Assembly (NCBI GenBank): GCA_030592655.1
Contig: JAUVIQ010000084.1
Location: 1-11,601, forward strand
DNA: 11,601 bases
Reading direction: 5' to 3'
Origin: Planctomycetales bacterium
GTDB lineage: Bacteria; Planctomycetota; Phycisphaerae; SM23-33
Positions 1 to 5,995 of the stretch are shown in pieces. Each line of letters starts with the position of its first letter. The stretch's first letter is position 1. The translations under genes were made by a program, and so were the position numbers. The notes beneath the pieces are model-generated. The model ran no database searches. It was not told the origin of the DNA and worked only from the letters and a program-made list of their open reading frames with translations.

Positions 1-21
1 ATTCATAACCCACTATTTTTA

Positions 22-51
22 CGTTCGCGTGAGCGCGCGCACACGTGAACG
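22..51. other. Imperfect inverted repeat (hairpin) at the left edge
   Basis: GTTCGCGTG (23-31) pairs with CACGTGAAC (42-50) with one G:T wobble, plus an extra C22:G51 pair, around a 10-base GC-alternating loop. No T-run follows on either strand, so it does not look like an intrinsic terminator. The rest of 1-211 holds no gene I can support; a reading frame is open across it, but the conserved protein sequence begins only at 212. This stretch may be the promoter/leader of the broken methyltransferase gene that starts at 212. Confidence 0.3.
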
Positions 52-211
52 AATAACGAAAAAATTTACCTGCCCCCCATTTTATGTACCAACTGGAATG
101 AGAGATAACGATACGAAGCACGAATTGGCCTGCCCTACCCGCTTTTATTCCCTTTTCCTGTGCCGATGTTTTCTGTATCCTCGGTCCGAAACTTTCAAAG
201 AGGACGATCAA

Positions 212-652
212 ATGACAGAATGGGAAGGTAAAAACATGCTCTGTTTCGGGGACAATCTTGAGTTCCTTTCGGACTCGACACTTTTCCCGGATGAATGTAT
301 CGACCTGATCTATCTGGACCCGCCTTTCAACAGCCAGGCCAATTACAACGTCCTGTTCAAGGAGGCATCCGGAACGCCCGCTGCGGCGCAGATTAAAGCC
401 TTTGAAGACACCTGGAAATGGGACATGGCCGCCAACGAAACGCTGACGCGAATCCACAACGACCCGGCTGTGCCCGCCCCGCTTATCGAACTGATGAAGA
501 CCTTTATGAACTTCCTGAAGGCATCGCCGATGATGGCCTACCTTGTCCAGATGTCCGTCCGACTCGTCCACATGCACCGCATACTGAAATCCACCTGCTT
601 GTTTTTTTCGACGATTATGGTAGGCTGGCGTACTCATGAGAGTGCTCGTTAG
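212..652 (+). pseudogene. N-terminal fragment of a DPPF-type DNA methyltransferase, cut by the R-M cassette
   Basis: This is the first ~128 residues of a site-specific (probably adenine-N6) DNA methyltransferase. An FGDNLEFL segment (residues 12-19) is followed by catalytic motif IV, DPPFN (36-40), then a helical stretch ending in LVHMHRILKST (118-128). In this family that last stretch is normally followed by a GSLYLHCDP-type strand. Here the similarity stops at about base 596 and an unrelated 18-residue tail runs to the stop at 652. The start at 212 has GAGG about 8 nt upstream, and the encoded protein resembles the family only from there, although the frame is open back to 29. The matching C-terminal end lies at 2207-2614 beyond a complete R-M system, and about 250 or more central residues (including the target-recognition part) are absent. 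The fragment has no complete cofactor pocket and should be inactive. It is read as a remnant, not as a small functional gene. Confidence 0.72.
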
Positions 653-676
653 TGTTTTGGGGTGGAGTAAAACGGA

Positions 677-1600
677 ATGACGATGACAAGGAACAATGAA
701 GTTCACCTCTTGGGTTCGGAGTACTCGCCAAAGAACGACATGACACTGTATTTTGGTGATTGCCTTGACCTGCTGGCAAAAATGCCTGACGGGGCTGCAC
801 AACTCATCGTAACATCTCCTCCGTACAATCTCGGAAAAGATTACGAAAGAAGGCTCCGGCTCAGTGAGTACGTTGAGCAGCAAGCGAAAGTAATTCACGA
901 ATGTATCCGCATCCTTAGTCCATATGGTAGCATTTGTTGGCAAGTTGGGAATTACGTCGATAAAGGCGCGATTGTTCCGCTTGACGTATTACTGTATCCC
1001 TTATTTGACAAAGTGGGCCTGAAGATGCGAAACCGCATAGTCTGGCACTTTGAGCATGGTTTGCATTGCAAGAAACGATTTTCCGGGCGTTACGAAGTGA
1101 TTATATGGTTCACAAAAACAGACAATTATATCTTCCATCTCGATCCGGTCAGAGTTCCACAGAAGTACCCGGGTAAAAAGTACTTCAAAGGCGAGAAAGC
1201 CGGACAGTACTCCTGCAATCCGTTGGGAAAGAATCCTGGTGACATATGGACCATCCCGAACGTGAAGCACAATCACATTGAAAAGACAACCCACCCATGT
1301 CAGTTTCCCGTGGAATTGGTAGAGCGATTGGTTCTCGCCATGACTGACAAAGGAGGTTTGGTTCTCGATCCTTTCATGGGCGTCGGAAGCAGTGCGATTG
1401 CCGCTTTGAAGAACGGGCGCAGGGCAGCCGGTGCAGAGATCATGAGGAAATACTACGACATCGCTGTTAGCAGAATCAATCGGCTTTGGTCCGGGACGCT
1501 TAGGACACGCCCGATGCACAAAGCAGTCTATAAACCCAGCGGAAGGGAAAAAGTCGTTCAGAACCCTTTCTTGAAAGGTATGCAGGAGGTTGCTGGATGA
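677..1600 (+). CDS. DNA methyltransferase of a BstYI/BglII-type R-M system (probable N4-cytosine)
   Basis: This 307-residue S-adenosylmethionine-dependent DNA methyltransferase should protect host DNA from the endonuclease encoded next to it. The catalytic motif TSPPY is at residues 46-50, near the N-terminus. The SAM-binding motif DPFMGVGSS is at 231-239 with AGAEI at 251-255, near the C-terminus. This order marks the beta class, and SPPY is typical of m4C (less often m6A) enzymes. THPCQFP (205-211) is a conserved block in such enzymes. The start is preceded by GGAG about 9 nt away. The stop codon overlaps the start of the endonuclease gene (ATGA at 1597-1600), implying translational coupling. 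No control (C) gene is seen. By eye, codon use is AT-richer than in the glycine cleavage genes, in line with horizontal acquisition. Product type is firm; the modified base is inferred from motif and partner. Confidence 0.9.
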   Translation: MTMTRNNEVHLLGSEYSPKNDMTLYFGDCLDLLAKMPDGAAQLIVTSPPYNLGKDYERRLRLSEYVEQQAKVIHECIRILSPYGSICWQVGNYVDKGAIVPLDVLLYPLFDKVGLKMRNRIVWHFEHGLHCKKRFSGRYEVIIWFTKTDNYIFHLDPVRVPQKYPGKKYFKGEKAGQYSCNPLGKNPGDIWTIPNVKHNHIEKTTHPCQFPVELVERLVLAMTDKGGLVLDPFMGVGSSAIAALKNGRRAAGAEIMRKYYDIAVSRINRLWSGTLRTRPMHKAVYKPSGREKVVQNPFLKGMQEVAG

Positions 1601-2208
1601 AAATTGGAGCAATGCATTCTCACCTCAATGGACATGAGTGGCTTCTCGTGCATGAGAAGAAAATATGGCAAGAAATCGTACAGACCATAGAGAGCATCGA
1701 CGCCGGTAAATACAAGACAAAAGTCAGCAAAGAAAAAACAATGCGCGGCAAAATGCTTTATGCTCCAACCGAATTGAACAAGGCGTTTGCGAAAAAACTG
1801 AAGCCCGCCGATTGGAGCGAAAGTCGTACCAGTTATTGGGTTACAGACGATTATAATCTAATTCGTCAGACAATAAACATGCCCGCGACCACGCAGAAGA
1901 AGGAGATCGAGGCGGCGGGGCGGAAACCTATTTTCTCCTACAACCAGACCGATTTTGTAAAGCGTCGCGTGGCGATTGAAGTGCAGTTCGGCAAGTACAG
2001 TTTCATCGCTTATGACCTGTTCGTAAAGCACTTGGCGTTCTATGTGGGCAACACTATTGATGTTGGTGTTGAGATTCTTCCCATGAAGAAGATGCAGGCA
2101 AAGATGTCTTCCGGGCCTGGTTATTACGAGGGTGCACTTTACGATGTGGCTCGACAAGGACGGGGGGTTCCTGCCGTTCCACTTGTGTTGGTCGGGGTGC
2201 TTCCCTGA
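1597..2208 (+). CDS. Type II restriction endonuclease, BstYI family (expected RGATCY)
   Basis: This 203-residue protein matches my memory of BstYI nearly end to end, including overall length, the SHLNG block near the N-terminus (8-12), SYNQTDFVKRR (114-124) and the closing QGRGVPAVPLVLVG (187-200). BstYI and BglII form a PD-(D/E)XK group. The expected catalytic residues D119, E128 and Q130 (in IEVQFGKYSF) are all present. YYEGALYDV (176-184) is also conserved. BstYI cuts R^GATCY; the same site is inferred here and supported by the lack of RGATCY sites in the window. The start overlaps the methyltransferase stop. The gene ends exactly at the right junction with the broken host gene: its TGA stop (2206-2208) shares two bases with the Asp codon that opens the Mrr-like fragment. 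The length matches BstYI, so the enzyme looks intact. Confidence 0.9.
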   Translation: MKIGAMHSHLNGHEWLLVHEKKIWQEIVQTIESIDAGKYKTKVSKEKTMRGKMLYAPTELNKAFAKKLKPADWSESRTSYWVTDDYNLIRQTINMPATTQKKEIEAAGRKPIFSYNQTDFVKRRVAIEVQFGKYSFIAYDLFVKHLAFYVGNTIDVGVEILPMKKMQAKMSSGPGYYEGALYDVARQGRGVPAVPLVLVGVLP

Positions 2209-2614
2209 CGGCGTGCGGTATTTCCTCGACGAGATGAAGGGCAAACAGCCTGTTACCAAGACCATGCTGGTGCAGGTCAAGAGCGGAAAGGTCGGCAGCA
2301 AGGACATTCGCGATTTCGTAGGGACGCTTTCGCGCGAGAATGCGGAAATGGGCGTCTTCATCACGTTGGCCGACCCGACCGGGCCTATGAAGGCCGAAGC
2401 AGCAACGGCAGGGACATATACCTCGCCGTGGGACAATAAGACATATCCAAAAGTGCAGATTCTGACCGTCGAAGAATTGCTGGCGGACCCGTACCGGCCT
2501 AATCCTCGCTGCCTTGCGATTCCCGGCGGCGCGACGCAGCACACGCTCCCCGCCCCGGCGAAACATAAGGCCAAACGGACCAGGCAGAACAAGATGTTCC
2601 CGGAAGAAGCCTAA
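2207..2614 (+). pseudogene. C-terminal Mrr-like endonuclease fragment of the interrupted methyltransferase gene
   Basis: About 135 residues correspond to the C-terminal restriction-like domain found at the end of some DPPF-type DNA methyltransferases. The sequence opens with DGVRYF at 2207, followed by VQVKSGKVGSKDIRDF, then GVFITLADPTGPMKAEAATAG, and KVQILTVEELL. The DG near the start and the QVK motif are the usual PD-(D/E)XK positions of Mrr-like nucleases, so the catalytic half-site survives. The reading frame is open back to an ATG at 2132, but bases 2132-2206 encode the restriction enzyme in another frame and give family-unlike sequence. Reinitiation there could make a 160-residue protein, though I see no good ribosome site. 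Together with 212-596 it brackets the R-M cassette. I treat it as a remnant; a residual nuclease activity cannot be excluded. Confidence 0.72.
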
Positions 2615-2656
2615 TCGTAATTCCGTAATTCCGGCGGGCGCCACCCAACGCCCATC

Positions 2657-3889
2657 CTATTTCAGAAACGCCTTTTCGACTTTCGTCAAGGCGGCGACGG
2701 TGTCGGCGATTTCCTTATCCGTCCAGTTTTCGTGGATGGAGATGAGGAAATTTCGCGCCAGGACGGCTTCGCAGTTCGGGAGGTTCGGCGGCTCGTATGG
2801 GGCGGTCCACGGGTAGCCGCTGGACCCGTAGGTGTTCCGGCTGCGGAACCAGATGTGCTCGGCGGGAATGTGGCGATACGAAACGCCGACCGGGATGCCC
2901 TCTGCCTTGACGGCCTCGGCGAAGGCGTCCTTATCGACGGTGAGTTTGTCCGTATCGAGCGTCATTCGCGTGTGCCAGTAACTCGCCTGCGCGTCGGGAA
3001 TGATTTTCCCCAACGCGACGGTCTGGAGCGATTTTATCCCGTCGGCGACGGCGGCTGCCACTGCTTGGCGGCGTTCGATAATCCACGGTAGTTTTTTCAG
3101 TTGTACCCGCCCGATAGCGGCTGACAGTTCGTCGCTGTTGAGGTTCAGTCCGAGGCGGACGTTGTTCGGTTCATCCGTTCTGAAAGGTTTTCCCCGATCC
3201 ATAAACCGCCTTGCCTTCCAGAATAAATCTTCGTTTTGTGTGAAGAATATGCCGCCCTGTCCGCCGCTGGCGTAGTGCTTTCCGAACATTGTGCTGAAAG
3301 CGGCGATGTCGCCGTGGGTTCCGACTGGCCGACCGTGATAGACGGCTCCGTGCGCCTGTGCGGCGTCCTCGACAACAGCCAGACCTTTTTCGCGGGCCAA
3401 TTCCAGTATCGGGTCCATATCCACCGGTTCGCCGAATATCGGGGCGACCACGATCGCCCGCGTTCGGTCGGTAACGGCGGCTGCGACCTGTTCGGCTCCG
3501 ACGTTGAAGGAGAACCCGTTCGTGTCGGCGGGAACGGGGATACAGTTCATCATCACTATAGGCATGACTCCGCCGGGGTCGGTTATCGGCGGACAGACGA
3601 TTTCGCTTCCCGGTTCCAGTTCCAAAGCCGCTATCGCCGCAAGAAGCGCCGACGTGCCGGAGTTAACGCCCTTGGCGAACCCGCCGCCGAGACGCTCGGC
3701 GAACTCTTTCTCATAGGCCTGCTCTCTCGGCCCGGCGTAACCGAAGGCCTGACCTGTGGTAATGGCCTCGTCGAAGACTTCAACAGCGGCGGCCTTTTCT
3801 TCGTCGCCGAACAATCGTCGCGGCGGAAATGGTTTCCCCCGCACCGCCTTACCACCGTCAATCGCCAATTTCTCGTCAGACTTCACCAT
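2657..3889 (-). CDS. DegT/DnrJ/EryC1/StrS-family PLP-dependent aminotransferase
   Basis: This is a fold-type I PLP enzyme of the sugar aminotransferase/dehydratase group, usually acting on nucleotide-linked keto-sugars. Using the longest reading (414 residues from 3901), motifs are NSGTSAL (80-86, phosphate binding), FGEPVD (156-161), VVEDAAQAHGA (176-186; D179 for the PLP nitrogen, Q182 next to it) and FGKHYASGGQGG (206-217), where K208 is the expected Schiff-base lysine. C-terminal YRHIPAEHIW and IHENWTDKEI fit the family. I prefer the second ATG at 3889: GGAG lies 6 nt upstream of it, whereas the first ATG (3901) abuts an AGGA. It is the last gene of the leftward cluster, 18 nt after the DUF962-like gene. 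The substrate cannot be told: no other sugar-nucleotide genes are in the window, and the link to MlaE hints only loosely at envelope chemistry. Confidence 0.9.
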   Translation of the reverse strand: MVKSDEKLAIDGGKAVRGKPFPPRRLFGDEEKAAAVEVFDEAITTGQAFGYAGPREQAYEKEFAERLGGGFAKGVNSGTSALLAAIAALELEPGSEIVCPPITDPGGVMPIVMMNCIPVPADTNGFSFNVGAEQVAAAVTDRTRAIVVAPIFGEPVDMDPILELAREKGLAVVEDAAQAHGAVYHGRPVGTHGDIAAFSTMFGKHYASGGQGGIFFTQNEDLFWKARRFMDRGKPFRTDEPNNVRLGLNLNSDELSAAIGRVQLKKLPWIIERRQAVAAAVADGIKSLQTVALGKIIPDAQASYWHTRMTLDTDKLTVDKDAFAEAVKAEGIPVGVSYRHIPAEHIWFRSRNTYGSSGYPWTAPYEPPNLPNCEAVLARNFLISIHENWTDKEIADTVAALTKVEKAFLK

Positions 3890-3907
3890 CGTCAACTCCA
3901 TTCCTGT

Positions 3908-4162
3908 TTAGCCGTCGCCGGTACGGCGACGAAATAGTCTTCGGACAAGTTCCTCTTCGCCGGAGCGGTTTCCTTCTATCAGATGCCCGATGAATTGCAA
4001 GGCATATCCGCCGACAAAAAGTCCGGCAGCGAGTGGCCAGTATTTCATCACAGCCGCTACCGGCGCAGCGATAAAAGCGGCAGGGATGCCGACCATGTGC
4101 AACGCGAAACTCGTCCGGTTGCGATGACGCGAAAGCCAGTTTGTGGACCATTTACGAAGCAT
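3908..4162 (-). CDS. Small DUF962/Mpo1-like membrane protein
   Basis: This 84-residue protein resembles the DUF962 (YGL010w/Mpo1) family. His22 sits in HMVGIP (22-27) and His60 in the QFIGHLIEGN block (56-65); both are typical family positions. Two hydrophobic segments (about 26-39 and 43-60) suggest an integral membrane protein with a basic C-terminal tail (RRLFRRR). Yeast Mpo1 is an iron-dependent dioxygenase in phytosphingosine alpha-oxidation; the bacterial role is not established and should not be assumed. A TTG start at 4171, abutting the mlaE stop, would add three residues, but the ATG at 4162 is preferred. No strong ribosome site is visible, so expression probably depends on coupling to mlaE. 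The gene is compact but keeps both signature histidines. Confidence 0.72.
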   Translation of the reverse strand: MLRKWSTNWLSRHRNRTSFALHMVGIPAAFIAAPVAAVMKYWPLAAGLFVGGYALQFIGHLIEGNRSGEEELVRRLFRRRTGDG

Positions 4163-4171
4163 AATCAGCAA

Positions 4172-4987
4172 TCACATTACCGGCGGCGCGCCCCAGGTGA
4201 TGGTATAAATCGTATTGAGCAGTACGCCGATGAAGAAATCCAGCGCCAGGATAGCCATGCAGGATTCGACGAAACTCTCGGTGCACGCTCTTCCGACCCC
4301 TGCCGCTCCGGGCCGGCAGCGAAAACCACGCCAACAGCATATCAGACTAATCACACCGGCAAAGAACAGGCTCTTGATAAGTCCGGTAACAATGTCGAAC
4401 ATTTCCACCGACCGGGCGGCGTGCTCCCAGAACTCGGCGGCATTGATACCGTAGATTCCGACGCCGATGAGATATCCGCCGAGGATGCCCGTCAGGTCCG
4501 CGTAGAGCACGAGTATCGGCATCAGCAGGACGCAGGCGAGGAACCTCGGTACCACCAGTACGCGGAGCGGGTCGGCTCCCATCGCCCGAAGCGCGTCGAT
4601 CTGGTCGGTAACTCGCATGGTTCCCAGTTCGGCAGCCAGTCCGCCGCCGACCCTGCCGGCCAGCATAATCGCCGCCAATACCGGGCCTAACTCGCGCACT
4701 ACCGAAAGGTTGACGATTGCGCCGAGTTTCGCCTCCAGACCGACTGCCTGGAATTGCAACACCGATTGAGCGGCAAGGACCATCCCGACAAACGCGCCGG
4801 TGAACATCACCACCGGAACGCTCCGGGTGCCGACCTCGTACATCTGCCGAAGCGTCAGGCGAATGTTGCGCCTGCCCAGACCCGCCGACAGTATCCACTC
4901 GAAGATTCGCCCGCTGAATCGGCAGAAATCCCCGAATGCCGACACCGACGAAAGACTCCGCGAACCCAATTGTGCGAAAACATTCAC
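4172..4987 (-). CDS. mlaE: MlaE-type ABC transporter permease (phospholipid/lipid transport)
   Basis: This 271-residue inner-membrane permease belongs to the MlaE/YrbE family, which works with an ATPase (MlaF) and an MCE-domain protein (MlaD) to move phospholipids between inner and outer membranes. The family signature is complete: MFTGAFVGMVLAAQ (61-74), VVRELGPVLAAIMLAGRVGG (96-115), ELGTMRVTDQIDALRAMGADP (120-140, the cytoplasmic coupling segment) and GFRCRPGAAGVGRA (221-234). Several hydrophobic spans fill the remainder. The start is GTG at 4987, with GGAG 9 nt upstream inside the preceding lipoprotein gene; its GTGA overlaps that gene's stop codon (4984-4986). No mlaF or mlaD gene follows: the next genes are DUF962-like and an aminotransferase. 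The partners must be elsewhere or to the left of the window. Confidence 0.92.
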   Translation of the reverse strand: MNVFAQLGSRSLSSVSAFGDFCRFSGRIFEWILSAGLGRRNIRLTLRQMYEVGTRSVPVVMFTGAFVGMVLAAQSVLQFQAVGLEAKLGAIVNLSVVRELGPVLAAIMLAGRVGGGLAAELGTMRVTDQIDALRAMGADPLRVLVVPRFLACVLLMPILVLYADLTGILGGYLIGVGIYGINAAEFWEHAARSVEMFDIVTGLIKSLFFAGVISLICCWRGFRCRPGAAGVGRACTESFVESCMAILALDFFIGVLLNTIYTITWGAPPVM

Positions 4988-5874
4988 GGTTCGATTCTCC
5001 CGATACTACCGGGATAAAATCTCTTGCGCTTGGTAACGACCAATTCCGTCCGCGTTTTCTGCCGAACGGCGGTGTAGCCGAGAGCGTTTTCGAGCCTGTA
5101 CCGGGCGGGGTGACCAAGATGCCGACGAAGCGCCGTTGTCAGGCTGACCTCGCACGGGCCGAATCGCCGACGGTACCCGGCAAGGACCATATCGCGGCAG
5201 GCCCACAACATCGGCGGAATACACACCTGCCTGCGTTCGACATCGATAAAGAATCGCTTCTCGTCCAAGACCAGGCGGTTGAACGCCGCGTCGAGCCTGC
5301 CGGAAAAATCCTGTTCGGTGAACGGCTTTCTCGGTAGAGGAGCCTAATCGACCCATGCGCCGGGCGCGCAGGCGGCCAAGCGGAAATCCCCGCTCCGCCT
5401 GGCTGCATCCTGGAGGATCGAGTCGATTTTTTCGAGCGACATATCACACCCGTCAAGGAGGAATACCTTTTCGCGCGCCCGTGGCTGACATCGAGCCGGG
5501 GGCAAACCCGCCAAATCCGCCAACTTCATCGACCATGCCGCACGCGCGTTATACCAGTAGGCCCAACGAGACTCGTCCGTCGGATACATCTCCGGCGTGG
5601 CCGTCGGACCGGATATGGCCATCTTCTTCAATTGCGAATCCAACCGGTCGCGCACACTTGCTAAACCGTCCGGGATAAGCCGCCCCTTCTTATCAACGGC
5701 CTTGGAAAGAACGGCTGACAGGTCGGAAACGCTCGAAGAGACCTCCACGCCGGTCAGGTCGAGACGAACCTCCGCAACGTCGGATTCAACGGCACAACCA
5801 GCCAGGAATAACACAAGCAGAAAGGTGCTCCCGATTCTCAACGAGAAACAATTCATAGCAAGGATTGTAATCAT
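4984..5874 (-). pseudogene. DUF547-like lipoprotein gene interrupted by one in-frame TAG
   Basis: One reading frame of 297 codons runs from ATG 5874 to TGA 4984-4986, broken only by TAG at 5344-5346. The first 176 residues start with a lipoprotein signal peptide whose lipobox is LAGC (Cys27, or Cys21 if the ATG at 5856 is used). They then hold ESRWAYWYNARAAWSMKLA, like the WxNxYNA block of DUF547. After the TAG the same frame continues about 119 codons with KPFTEQDFSGRLDAAFNRLV and DEKRFFIDVERRQVCIPP, which look like the C-terminal part of DUF547. The distal part contains no other stop. Its TGA overlaps the mlaE start, and mlaE's ribosome site lies within it. Either the gene suffered a very recent nonsense change (or there is a sequence error), or TAG is read through. 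The exported, lipid-anchored product and neighbouring mlaE suggest an envelope role. DUF547 function is unknown. Confidence 0.65.
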
Positions 5875-5932
5875 CCGCCCGGAGAAACAACAATGATTAT
5901 CTTCGACTTTCGGCTCGGTCGGTTTGCGGGCC

Positions 5933-5960
5933 TTGATTCAGGCGGCTTCATCCTTACAAT
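5933..5960 (+). promoter_or_regulatory. Putative sigma-70-type promoter of the glycine cleavage genes
   Basis: TTGATT (5933-5938) and TACAAT (5955-5960) are separated by 16 nt and would start transcription near 5967, about 29 nt before the gcvT start. The leader is too short for a glycine riboswitch, and none is seen in the 121 bp between the divergent lipoprotein and gcvT genes. The -10 matches 5 of 6 consensus bases and the -35 matches 4 of 6. No equally good promoter is visible for the leftward cluster; a GATAAT lies upstream of it but lacks a matching -35. Confidence 0.45.
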
Positions 5961-5995
5961 ACCTCCGGCGTCAGCAGACAAAACGGAAGAGAGAT

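Noticed and set aside
29..211. Upstream extension of the first methyltransferase frame
   Set aside because: The extra 61 residues do not resemble the family, and the ATG at 212 has its own ribosome site followed at once by conserved sequence.
598..676. A control (C) protein gene upstream of the R-M methyltransferase
   Set aside because: The 79-nt gap is too short, and neither open frame there resembles a helix-turn-helix protein.
2617..2653. Tandem GTAATTCC pair and a GGGCG/CGCCC stem between convergent genes, as a terminator
   Set aside because: The stem is 5 bp with an 8-nt loop and no T-run on either strand; the 8-bp tandem repeat is too short to interpret.
5344..5346. TAG read as pyrrolysine
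   Set aside because: Nothing in the window suggests pyl genes or a methylamine methyltransferase; a point mutation or error is simpler.
5875..5995. Glycine riboswitch upstream of gcvT
   Set aside because: The divergent gap is only 121 bp, the predicted leader is about 29 nt, and no paired aptamer-like structure was seen.
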